Position numbers and translations under genes: made by a program. Positions 26,104 to 35,889 of a stretch of 64,000 nucleotides of DNA are shown in pieces (the stretch's first letter is position 1; the number at the start of each line of letters is the position of its first letter). Source of the DNA: Xylaria sp. FL1777 (Eukaryota; Ascomycota; Sordariomycetes; Xylariales; Xylariaceae); NCBI GenBank assembly GCA_022578965.1, contig MU400512.1, positions 186,001 to 250,000 on the forward strand, given 5' to 3'. The notes under the pieces were generated by a model. It saw only the letters and a list, made by a program, of their open reading frames with translations. It had not been told where the DNA came from and made no database searches.

Positions 26104-27374
26104 TTAAAACAAAAAATACGATCGCCCTTTTGGATGTGGCTTCGCCAACATTCTGCTAAGCAAGCCCTCAAATGCTCCTACTATCTCTTTAGATATTGTG
26201 AAATCCCACCCATTTTGACTTGCAAGATTTCGAGCGTCTTCTTCGGAGACCGAAAAGTCGTCGTGTGAATCCCGGCAACCTACCAGCAATCCAGGTTGTC
26301 CTTCGGGGAAACCCTTCAAGCTTTTGATATATTTGAAAGACTCAATATTGGATAGATTGAAAACCATGACGACGGCGGTGGCGCCATTTATAAGCGTATG
26401 CATGTAATCACACCCATCCTTCTCCGACTCGATTCTAGGGTGCACACTGATGAGCGTAGTGTCACGCCTTGTTGGATGATCGTACGTAATTAAGCCACCA
26501 GCATCCCTGCGCATTCGCGGCCAGTCTAGTGCTTTCTGGAGTGACTGTGTCCTTTCTGGACCTTGACCGAAAAATACGATTTTGTATTTTCGACGGCTTT
26601 CGGATGTCGAGTGGAGGGTTCGCGGTTGACCAGAGGTGACGGGCAAAAGGGGTTCTTGAGACTTATTAAGCTCCTCGATATAGATGATAACTGAACAAGA
26701 ACAAAACAACTAGAACAATTAGTTAAGGTATTTGAGGGAAGGAGAAACACTTACGACAACGGAACCCAGAGGAGTCCAGATTAACGCTACTGCACTGAGG
26801 CCTTGGACAAAGCTTGCACCCAGTCGTACCGTTCTCGTCCGTGAAGGCGTCCAGAATGAAGCCGAAAGAGCTGTCCATAAAGCATGGCAGGTAATTGTAG
26901 CTAAGGTGAGATATTGGGCAACAATGGGTGTGCGAATTGCCGGGCTGACAATTACTAAAAGCGTCTCTATCGAGGCAATTGCAGACTGAAAATAAACGAC
27001 TCGTTCGTATTTCCCTTCTTCCCTGGTCGATTTAATCGCACATAGGGACTCCTTAAGTTAGCTTGATTACTTTGAAGACTTGCAAGTAGTCTTACATCAA
27101 GGAGTGATCCAACAATCGCCCATCTCCAACACCATTCTGCCCATGTGCGTCCATGGAGTACTGTCAAAATGAGGAACGTAATACCGATGGCAGAATATGT
27201 AAAGGAGCATATGAGAACTAAAAGGAAGTAGTAGAACCTCATAGTATAGTTATACAATTCCATAGAATAACAGCAACGGAGGCGGAAAAGGCGGTACGCG
27301 AACCATATCCCGACCGACGTTATGACCAGCATGACAGCGAAAGCCACATAAGCTGCGACTATTGGATTCGACAT
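26104..27374 (-). CDS. multi-pass membrane protein with degenerate Ras-like (pseudo-GTPase) domain
   Basis: Family not recognised. Three exons, 27374-27096, 26985-26755 and 26709-26104, give about 371 residues. Both introns are phase 0, with GTAAGA/GTAAGT donors. Residues 1-180 hold about five hydrophobic segments (roughly 5-27, 47-73, 86-107, 116-136, 150-180). Residues 211-360 resemble a small GTPase: KYKIVFFGQG is the first strand and loop, TAVVMVFNLSNIESFKYI is the strand and helix after switch II, LLVGCRDSHDD sits at G4, and DARNLASQNGWDFTISKE sits where family members have the SAK motif. The P-loop lacks GK(S/T) (GQGPERTQS), no DxxG is visible, and N/TKxD is replaced by GCRDS. It therefore probably cannot bind or hydrolyse GTP normally (inference). 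The gene lies alone in a gene-poor region. The fold match is by eye and could be wrong. Confidence 0.65.
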
Positions 27375-30300
27375 ATTGAATGATGAACGATAAAATATAG
27401 ATTAAGAAGGTAGTTTTTTGCGTTGGAATGGTAGATAGTAGAACGGAGAGCAAGTTGCCGGTATTAGTGGCATTTTTGTTGTGGCATGTTGTTAGAGCCT
27501 TCAAATCTATCAAGGCAAGTTTTCAGGTATTATAAGTTAGCTATAGGAAGGAAGTGCTACGCGCGGTTTATTACGGCTGAACTGGAGACGGGAAAAATGG
27601 TGCGACTGGGAAAAGCAGTTCCAAGTTAGTCGGGAGGTTGAGATGCATGAAGCCACCCGTCTACCTGTTAGATAGATACCTATCTAGCACTGTACAACAT
27701 ACAACATACCACATGCAAGCATGCAGGCCAGTCGATGCTAAAAACCAAGGACGCCCCAGAAACGAAGTACCGGGATTCTAGCCTTGGGGTGTTGCTGTAG
27801 TAGGCTCACAGCCAAGGGGTAGAGCTGCAGACTATACCTGTTCCCAGAATCCCTTGGAAATACTACCTGAATCCTTGTACATGATGGCAATCCTACCAAT
27901 GGACGGACTGTCTATTGCCACTCTCACGTGTTGGTTGTCGAGACTTTGTAGAAAATGTGTACCGCATGTCTCGTGTGTATTTCGCCTATCATCACTGTGC
28001 ACCCTATGAAGATAGTCAAACTAACACGATGGCCAAAATTCCCGAACAAATTCCAATCTGAGTCAAGGCACTTTCCAGGCTGTTCTAGCTTTCTTAGATT
28101 ATTTTGTATGTTTCCTATGGCGCCATTATCTTCTATTGTAAGCTTAAGAATGATCCCACAGCTCAGGTCATTGAAAATTGGGTAGACACAAACAAACATG
28201 GATGCTTCCCGGCTTCAGCAAACCACAAAAGAGGGCCGAACAGATTTTATTCAGAAAACCCACGTTGTACGTGGAGACGGTACCTGGTATGTCTTCTCTC
28301 TCCGCGTTGACGTGGCCAATCATACATGGATTTAACTGGCCACGCCTCAGTCCACGCCAATTTCCTTTGAAGGCGGGACGGGTACAGGACGGGTGCTGGA
28401 AGGGTTGTGTGAGCGGTATCAGGGTACAAGATTCTTGTGTTGGGTAGCAAACCCTTCGATCGAGTCTAATGCAAGCCATTAGATGGGCCTGAAGGCAAAC
28501 AAAGACAAGGCTGATGGACGTGAGTGGCTGGATCCAATAAGCCTGTTACTTAGTTTATCTCTGCTCACTTCATAGGTCTTAGAAGGGAAAAAAATTATCT
28601 TAGCGAGAATCTAGCGTCTTAAAAACAGTGAGGTATTTATTAGTATATCTCCCAGGTATGTCGCACCGATCAGGTCCTTCAAGGGCAGAATTTAGGTCAG
28701 TAGTGGTCTTTATAAGCCGAGTATAGTATGTACAACATGCTTCAGGGGAAAGGATTGGATAAAAGCAAAAGGAACTAAGCATGGAAGTAAACAACTACTT
28801 CTTTTATTTATCTCATTGGGAAAGACCTTGGGTGTTTTTAGCGTAGGAACTGCTGTCTCAGTATCTTTTGTAGACCAAGGAGCTCTTCTTATAAATAGGA
28901 TATCTGCCCTGAAAATTTATCAGGAATCTGATATATCTTGACTGAACTCTTCTGCACTTGGAAGATACCTTAATCGTTGGTTAAGAGAGCTTCGGCGGCC
29001 AACCACTTGCTTTATTGAGGACAAACTGTGTGCCACTGCTCCGAGGCTAAGCTGACAGAGATTGTCCTTGGCTTTCCGCATTTTCATATTTCGACGAGAT
29101 TTCATGTTTGCAAAGTTACATAAGCCTCGTCGACCGTTCGATCGTTCGATAATGGCTTTGTACCTGCATTAATTATATTAACATCGGCCTCTGCTCGACA
29201 CCTGGATTGTGACAAGGGATCTACTCTATAGACCAGAGAGCTTGGAACTTGGTTATCTTCAACTAATCATCCTCTAGGAGTTGCAAGGGCCTTGGATTGA
29301 TTTATTCTTCAAACGTGAGAATATTCTACCCTATTTAAACCCGGTGAACCTTCATACAATCTACGAATTCCTTTACCTGTAAGTTTTATTGAATATATGT
29401 CCTTATCCTCGTGATTCTTTGTATCCGATCGTCTAGGCTTACCTTAGCGCCGAAGGGCATGGTCCCTCATAATTGCTCCTGCATATGTGAGACATCAGGT
29501 ATGTAAACATATGCACAATATACTGTATAGATATAACAACAAATCGACAGGTGGCAAAATTTAGTGGTGGGTATATAATTCGGCCGTATCGCATATTATA
29601 ACAGTGAAGAGGACGAGGAGCAGCATCCTCGCCACGCGCATTGGTACCGTGGATCAAGTCAAGACGCGTGCCATTAGGAATCTCCCTTACAGGATTCACT
29701 GGCTTGGTGTAACACTAAATGGCGGGAAGCACCAATGGTAAATATCTATAGTGTAAACCCTACCTTTTCCCAAACCCAAGATTCTACGCTTGGAAGAGCA
29801 AAGCGGACTGGCTGTGAGATATACTAGCACCCATGAACGGAGCACTGGAATAGCCTAGTCGTACGACAATGCCAGTTATATCTGTACACTCGGTACAGAG
29901 CGGTAAACACCGAAATTTTCTAGGGGAGAGGGTTCGCTAGTCATTAGGCGTATCCTAGTCTTTGGCGATCTCGTGGATTAGAAACACCGCTAGGACAACA
30001 ATTCTCCACGGCGGTCCTTCAGTGGTTAAGTAATTTCAAAGTTCACAATACAAAAGTCGTACGTCAAACTGCTCTTGCTCGATTCGTCACACGTGAAAGC
30101 GGGAGCTAAATCCACAATAGGCGATGCTTGTGATGTAATGTCATCTGAACCCAGGCGCTAAGCTTTTCGATCAGAAAATGCTGCTATGGCAACGATAGGT
30201 TCGTCGTAGATCTTGCTAGATGGTATACGATACTGAGCCGATATTCAAAGAGGGGCAAGAGGGCATCTCTAAAAAGAATCGTTTTGAGTTAGAAGAATAG

Positions 30301-31093
30301 AATGATCCTAGAGAAAGCGACTCGATGGTGCAACGAGACTTGAATGAATTAACCATTACAATATCTTGAAAAACGTCTCCTAGTAGCAACTAAGTAATGA
30401 ATCTACTAATTCCTTCGATTTACTCGTATCGCTCGTCCAATTGCCTCATTCGCGTCGAGGGGACAAATATGGCTAAAAATGCGTTCTTGGATTCAGATCC
30501 AGTGATGGCCTCATCTGCGTTCGCTCATTGCACATTTTCAAAATGAAGCAAAGCTACAAAATGTTACAACCCCTTCCTACTCGTGCGTATTATAAGTATC
30601 AACCGTGACATTGGGCTCCATCATAAAACTTTACCAGTCCATTGGGCCCAACCCAGAGAGTAATTTACAAGCTCCAGCTGAAGCTACCTTCCGCGGCAAA
30701 CTACATCAACTTTCTCCGGGAATTTTGAGTCGTTCGATTGTGGAATCCCCAACGTATAACCCACCACGATCAGCCTTGATTCGGGACCGAAGGATTTCAT
30801 CACTTATATCTTAAGATGGGTACGGTACCTAGTTGCTCGCCATCATAACAAATACAAGTTCTAGTCGTTATCGGACTGTTTTATAATCGCTTCGGACACA
30901 AGTCACAGCATCTGATTGTTCTAGATCATTTCTGCTTGCGTGTGGATTCGAACATGTGTATCGGCGACCCGACGAAGTCTACTGCGGCTCCTTGACCCTA
31001 AAATTATTTCGTCAACATTTTTATCAATCACTGTTGCTTCATTCTCTATCTCATTTGCCATCGATGTAACTAAGCCCACGGGAACCAGCAAAT
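27375..31093. other. gene-poor region
   Basis: About 3.7 kb between two divergently transcribed membrane-protein genes. Short open frames near 27924-28480 occur on both strands at the same place and show no motif. Stretches at 28600-29400 are AT-rich and could be decayed repeats, but I cannot assign them. Promoters for both flanking genes should lie at its ends. Confidence 0.45.
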
Positions 31094-32430
31094 ATGACCC
31101 CTTCCTCGCCAAGCTCCGTCAACCTGTCCGAAACCCGTCAAGCTAGTATATACGCGTCATCAATTATCCCATTATTTTTCTCGACGGCCTGCGTTATCCT
31201 GAGGTTCTGGTGCCGTCGGACAACTAAGGCTGGCCTATGGATCGATGACTGGCTAGTTTTCGCCGCCCTAGTAAGTCCAACAACCCTACCCGAAAACTTG
31301 GGTCGCTAATTTTCACTATAGTTGAGTGATATAGGTCTCACAGGGATCACGCTATGGTGTAAGTTGACTCGATGTGCTCTGACTAAACCCGGGACGGTAG
31401 TTTTGACATGGCTAGGGATTCCTCGTGGCCTTGGAAAACATGCCCAAGTTTTCGGTCCAAACGTACTCTATTATTCGGCGGTCGGTGCCTTCGTTTCCGA
31501 GCTGACATACGCTGGTGTCATTGTATTTGTAAAGCTCTCCATTCTTGCCCTATATTGGCGTATATTCGGTGGCAAGCCTAATATCAGACGTCCCATCATG
31601 ACTATGGCGACGTCAGTTGTAGCATGGGGTATTACGGTGGTGAGTTCCTCCATTCGCCTGAAGTAAACAGTCTAATCCAGAGTTGTTAGTTCTCCCTTAT
31701 TTTGTTACAGTGTATCCCCCTCCAAGGCGTTTGGGACAAGTCCATCAAGGCTGCTTGCAATGTTGATACTGAGATAGCTATCTTAATTACTGCGATCCCA
31801 AACGTTATTCTAGATTTTGTCCTTCTCTTACTGCCTATCCCTTATGTTATTTCGTTAAATCTACCAAAGCGGCAAAGAACAGCAATTATATCTATTTTCC
31901 TTCTAGGCGGATTGTGAGCCCCCCATTTTATCATTCCCGCTTCTTAGTCTAGAATGGGCTAACAAAGTAGTGTTTGTATCACTTCCATCGTGCGGCTTAT
32001 TTCGATAGTGCCTGAAAATATCCTTCCCGACGTCTCGTGGACTATTATAGATCGGATAATATGGAGTGTTGTGGAAGCACATTTTGCAATCATCTCAGGT
32101 GAGTCCGAACTCTATCTACCTTGGAACAAAAGAAATTTAGAAAATAAGAGTAAGGAGGATTTTCTCCCCCCTGCTAACCTTGTAGCTTGTCTCCCTACAA
32201 TGCGACCAGTCTGGCTTGCCATTCGTCCAAAGCGTTTTGCCACCGTAATACGGCAGTCATCGTATCAATGCGACCTGAGAGCGCCACCACCTCGGAAACG
32301 AAGGGTGTCTCTATGGAACACGTCTATCCTAAGATCCAATAATAACGACGAAGATAACCACCGCCCCTTTTCACCCTTGGATAACGCAGTAGCGGTTGAT
32401 TTAGGGGGTAGTTCTACACACGAGTTATAG
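31094..32430 (+). CDS. fungal rhodopsin-domain integral membrane protein (SAT4/Pth11-like family)
   Basis: Seven-helix membrane protein of the large Pezizomycotina rhodopsin-domain family; ligand and role unknown. Six exons: 31094-31270, 31322-31358, 31416-31639, 31690-31913, 31971-32098 and 32186-32430, giving about 344 residues. Family landmarks appear in order: NLSETRQASIYAS at the N-terminus, WCRRTTKAGLWIDDWLVFAAL (helix 2 entry), WIPRGLGKHAQVF, FVKLSILALYWRIFG (helix 4), LQCIPLQGVWDKSI, AIPNVILDFVLLLLPIP, ITSIVRLISIV and AHFAIISACLPTMRPVW. Each junction rejoins one of these motifs, which fixes the splice sites. The tail after about 275 is hydrophilic and probably cytosolic. There is no CFEM domain. 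Expression under specific conditions is plausible for this family but nothing in the sequence shows it. Confidence 0.9.
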
Positions 32431-33804
32431 GAAATAAGAACTGTGTATACCGTTTCCCTTTCGGATATTCACCTAAGCGGAATTTAGAACACAAATCGAT
32501 AAATATTGATGATAGCTCAGACATCAAGTATCTATCTAGCGGGCAGAATGTGCTGTGCCACCGGTGGTTCGGACACTAAGCTAGACGACGGCAAAGATGT
32601 ATATTTTAAAGCCGATCTCTGCTTAGTCTATAAATAAAGGAAAAGAAGCGTTTACATTTCCAGCCTATGTACGCAGTAAAGATTGGCCTCATATCAAATA
32701 AAGACCCTGGCATGGCCTAAAAAGAGCCGAAGTGCCTTGTTGCGCGGTACTGAGGGAAACTCAAACTTGACCATGTAAATTTTCAACACTTAGTACTAAA
32801 ATCTTTTAAACTGAATGCAGAGATGAGGAGAAATAGCATGTGGACAATAAGCTTGAGCTATTTGTGTATCTTAAGATCTCTTCAAATCATGTATGAGTTG
32901 AAGAATAATCTGCAACAAGGATTCTATTCTAGTCTCAATACTGATCTTTACCATTTACGTAAGTAAAGGTCGAAGATTTGTAGGAACAGTTTGAACGAAG
33001 TACAGAATCCGCGTTGAGAACAAGCTATCACTAGATAATACCACTTTCATTTTCTGGGCTGGCATAGTTAGCTATTGTTGATATCGCTCTCTCAAACGAA
33101 TGTGTCGTCTGCTCGTCTTCAGCCTAATCTTTTCGAATTTTGTCGTTTAAGGGCCGATCTAGATCAATTGATGCCTTGCAAACCCCCAGAAACACCAATT
33201 CCAATGCTATTAGCCAACGCTTGCCTTCTGTTCAGCTTTGATGTTGTCATCACACGCACCCTAACTAGCCAGGGATGTAGCGGTGATCATAAACGAAAAG
33301 GTTCGTAACTCCTTGGCTGACTAAATCGCAAAGGATATTGCGATGTCCATCCACCTTCCCTATCTTTTCCTCTCCTGGGGCGTATGCAAATATTCCACCT
33401 TCCAAATTCACCTTATCTGTTCGTAAAGAAGTAATATCTTTCTTCCAACTCATGCGACTAGTGTCGGGTTCTTGCGTGATATCATAAACGAGTGTAATGA
33501 CATTATTGCCTCTTCTCCCCTTTTCCCCATCCTCATGTCTGTAAACCCTTGAAAATAGAAACACAAACCGAAAAAAAACAAACAAACCGAAAAGACAAAA
33601 AAACTCCTGCGAGCGCCGAGCCAGGTGATACGCCCCCCCGACACATGCCGCAATAAACTAGGAAATAGGAATGGATGAGTCTGGGTAATACCGGAAGGTC
33701 AAAATCGTACACGTGTTGTGTTGTGTTTGAGGACCCATGTCATACCTAATGTTAGGTAGATATGTAGATAAGGCAATGCAGATGTGAATATTCAAAACAG
33801 TCGT
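32431..33804. other. convergent intergenic region
   Basis: Shared 3' flank of the rhodopsin-domain gene (+) and the Ser/Thr-rich surface-protein gene (-). Small frames at 33075-33308 and 33265-33585 carry no motif. An A-rich tract (33571-33603) lies about 200-230 bases past the 3' end of the minus-strand gene. Confidence 0.45.
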
Positions 33805-35889
33805 TTACATAGCCTTCCCCACACTCTGCTGGCTCCTCCCGCCTTTGTCTTTCTCTCGACTCGTCGGTTGCCGTCCTAATGTGCTATCGGGACTCGGCGT
33901 AAACCAGCGCCCGGCGGCAGGTCCAACGTCGGGGCCCGGATCGCTCCACTCGCCCATACTACTTACACCGCTCGAGTATCTCGATGTGATGCTCGCGTTG
34001 CGTGCGTGAGTCGGCCGCGGCATGTTCAGGGGGCCGCGGCCGTTGCCCTGCCGGCCGTATCTGTCGTCTCGCCCATTGTCCGCCGCGCGGCGCGTATCAG
34101 GTTCTGGCCGCTGTGGGGGTGGGAGGAGTTCAGGTTCGTCTAAGTCGAACGGGTCTGAGCGGAATTTGATCCGCCGCGTGTCGGAAGTCTCGACGCTTAC
34201 GCTTGATTCACGGTACACGCTTGGCATGCGGCCGGCTGCCCCGCTGGACGGCTGCGTGTTGGCTGCGCTGGTGCTGTAGCCGCGCGAACGGCGGATATTG
34301 TGGACGTAAGTTGTTGGACCACCCGCGGCGCTGTTGTTGACAGGTTTCATAGGGGCTGGAATGGCATTGGCGTCGGAGAAGGGATTGTTGGACCCTCCTG
34401 CTGATACCGCGAGGGGCATCACCTTAGCTGAGTCGTGGCTCATGGCATTTGAGTCAGCGAAGGGGTTCTCCGTGTCGAAATTCAACCCAAGACCGCCAAG
34501 GAAGTGGTCGTTGCCGAGGGATTGGGAGCGGCGTGGGTTACTGCTTCCAGCTGCGTTGTTACCAGTAGACCCTCGCCGTTGTTGCTTCTCTTCTATGCTT
34601 AAGAGAGTGAGAAAGTCGGGTTGGGAACCCCTCCTCTTAGATGGTAGAGCGCTGGACATAGTCGTGTATGTATCATTACTGGGACGTCCACTCTTGGGGT
34701 CGTTTCGAAGTTTCCAGTTGAAGTTACTGTCTTCAATCAGTCGTCCCCACCAATCTACGAATCGGCCCTTCGCTGTCATTGCCTCGTTGCTAGCTAGCCC
34801 GGCTCTCGAAGGGGAACGGTTCGCAGGCGTGTCTGGGAGACCGAATTGCGAGTTCCCACGATTCAGGTTCACGCTTGGTTTCGGACTGCGCGTCACTAAA
34901 CTATTGACGCGTCCGCGCAGCTTTTGGTAATTGTAACCCACCACCGCTCTTACCTTTTCTGGGATGGTTGTTGGTCCTAGAGAGTTCCGGCTCATAGGAT
35001 AGGGATCCTTCTCGCGACCGCGGTAGGTCGCATCAGTTGAGAGAGGTGTAAGAAGTGTACTACGTCGCTTTTTCATGAGTCGCTTCCTCCAGAACCAAAA
35101 CAGGAAGGCGACAAGAGAGATCAGGGCTAGACCTCCTATCACACCGCCAGCAACAGCTACAGTTGTCTGGGTGCTGTTTGCGCCTCCTGAAACGTTGTTC
35201 TCAGCACCATTTGTTAAACCCGACCCAGCATTTGAAGATTCAACCTGTCCTGACGCTGCGGTTGTCGTTGTCGCCGTGCTTCCTAGTACAATCTCGGAAG
35301 TAGTACCGGAAGCACCAGAGGACACATCCGAAGCAGATGTCGTTGCTAAATTGCCATTAGTCTGGATTATTGAGCCCAAGACCTGATCTGTTATTTGAGA
35401 AGATGAAGCGGTCGTAGAGCCGAGGGTAGAAGTTGTGGAAGACAGAGGAAGACCCTCGGTTTCGAGAGCAGAAGGAATTGATGGAGGTATTGAAGGAGCA
35501 CTTGTCTGTATAGCGCTGGATGTAGAGGTAAAGATTGGGGTAACGCTCTGGGAAGATGTAGAGCTCGCCGTACTTGTCAAAGTCTCTTGAGTGGTACTTG
35601 CGGACGTGTTTGGGTTCGGTGCGTTGATAGGAAAGCTATTGGTGAGTGTTATAGAAGCTGATTCTGGGGTTGACACGGGTGCCGAGGATGTTGAAAAAGT
35701 CGTCGAGATTGAGGTTGAGATTGAAATTAAAGTCGAGGTGGAAGTGGTCGAAGTTGAAGTTGAAGTCGAAGTCGAAGTCGTTGATGTTGATGTTGATATT
35801 GACGTTGTCGTCGCTTGCCCCCCGTTCACATTTTTAGCTACTGCCGTGCATTTCTTCCCGTCGATACTCGTTATAAAGGACGTCGACAT
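33805..35889 (-). CDS. Ser/Thr-rich single-pass surface protein (Mid2/Wsc-like architecture)
   Basis: Probable plasma-membrane glycoprotein with cytosolic tail; sensor role is inference. As read from ATG at 35889 it has about 694 residues in one exon. Residues about 25-240 are very rich in Ser and Thr, with a strict TSTSTST run at about 27-68, suited to heavy O-mannosylation. One transmembrane helix follows at about 243-267 (VAVAGGVIGGLALISLVAFL), then a basic stop-transfer WRKRLMKKRR and a cytosolic tail of about 420 residues rich in Ser, Pro and Asn, with two ENPFADSNA/NNPFSDANA motifs. No signal peptide is present at this start. The same frame stays open upstream to 35944 without an ATG (it reads SPTRVYVTMSTSF), so an upstream exon may be missing. 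The topology resembles Mid2/Wsc stress sensors, but no WSC or Mid2 domain is visible. Confidence 0.75.
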   Translation of the reverse strand: MSTSFITSIDGKKCTAVAKNVNGGQATTTSISTSTSTTSTSTSTSTSTTSTSTLISISTSISTTFSTSSAPVSTPESASITLTNSFPINAPNPNTSASTTQETLTSTASSTSSQSVTPIFTSTSSAIQTSAPSIPPSIPSALETEGLPLSSTTSTLGSTTASSSQITDQVLGSIIQTNGNLATTSASDVSSGASGTTSEIVLGSTATTTTAASGQVESSNAGSGLTNGAENNVSGGANSTQTTVAVAGGVIGGLALISLVAFLFWFWRKRLMKKRRSTLLTPLSTDATYRGREKDPYPMSRNSLGPTTIPEKVRAVVGYNYQKLRGRVNSLVTRSPKPSVNLNRGNSQFGLPDTPANRSPSRAGLASNEAMTAKGRFVDWWGRLIEDSNFNWKLRNDPKSGRPSNDTYTTMSSALPSKRRGSQPDFLTLLSIEEKQQRRGSTGNNAAGSSNPRRSQSLGNDHFLGGLGLNFDTENPFADSNAMSHDSAKVMPLAVSAGGSNNPFSDANAIPAPMKPVNNSAAGGPTTYVHNIRRSRGYSTSAANTQPSSGAAGRMPSVYRESSVSVETSDTRRIKFRSDPFDLDEPELLPPPQRPEPDTRRAADNGRDDRYGRQGNGRGPLNMPRPTHARNASITSRYSSGVSSMGEWSDPGPDVGPAAGRWFTPSPDSTLGRQPTSREKDKGGRSQQSVGKAM
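35696..35815. repeat. imperfect GTCGAAGTTGAA-type tandem repeat inside the surface-protein gene
   Basis: Hexamer-based repeat units of the type GTCGAA, GTTGAA and GTTGAT run for about 120 bases. On the minus strand they encode the alternating Thr-Ser tract. Such coding repeats tend to change length by slippage, which would vary the extracellular stalk. Confidence 0.7.

Noticed and set aside
30930..30970. GATTCGAAC resembling a tRNA T-loop
   Set aside because: Flanking bases do not pair into a T stem on either strand and no acceptor stem or anticodon arm follows.
34334..34930. 198-codon plus-strand frame inside the surface-protein gene
   Set aside because: Antisense shadow of a GC-rich coding exon; no independent support.
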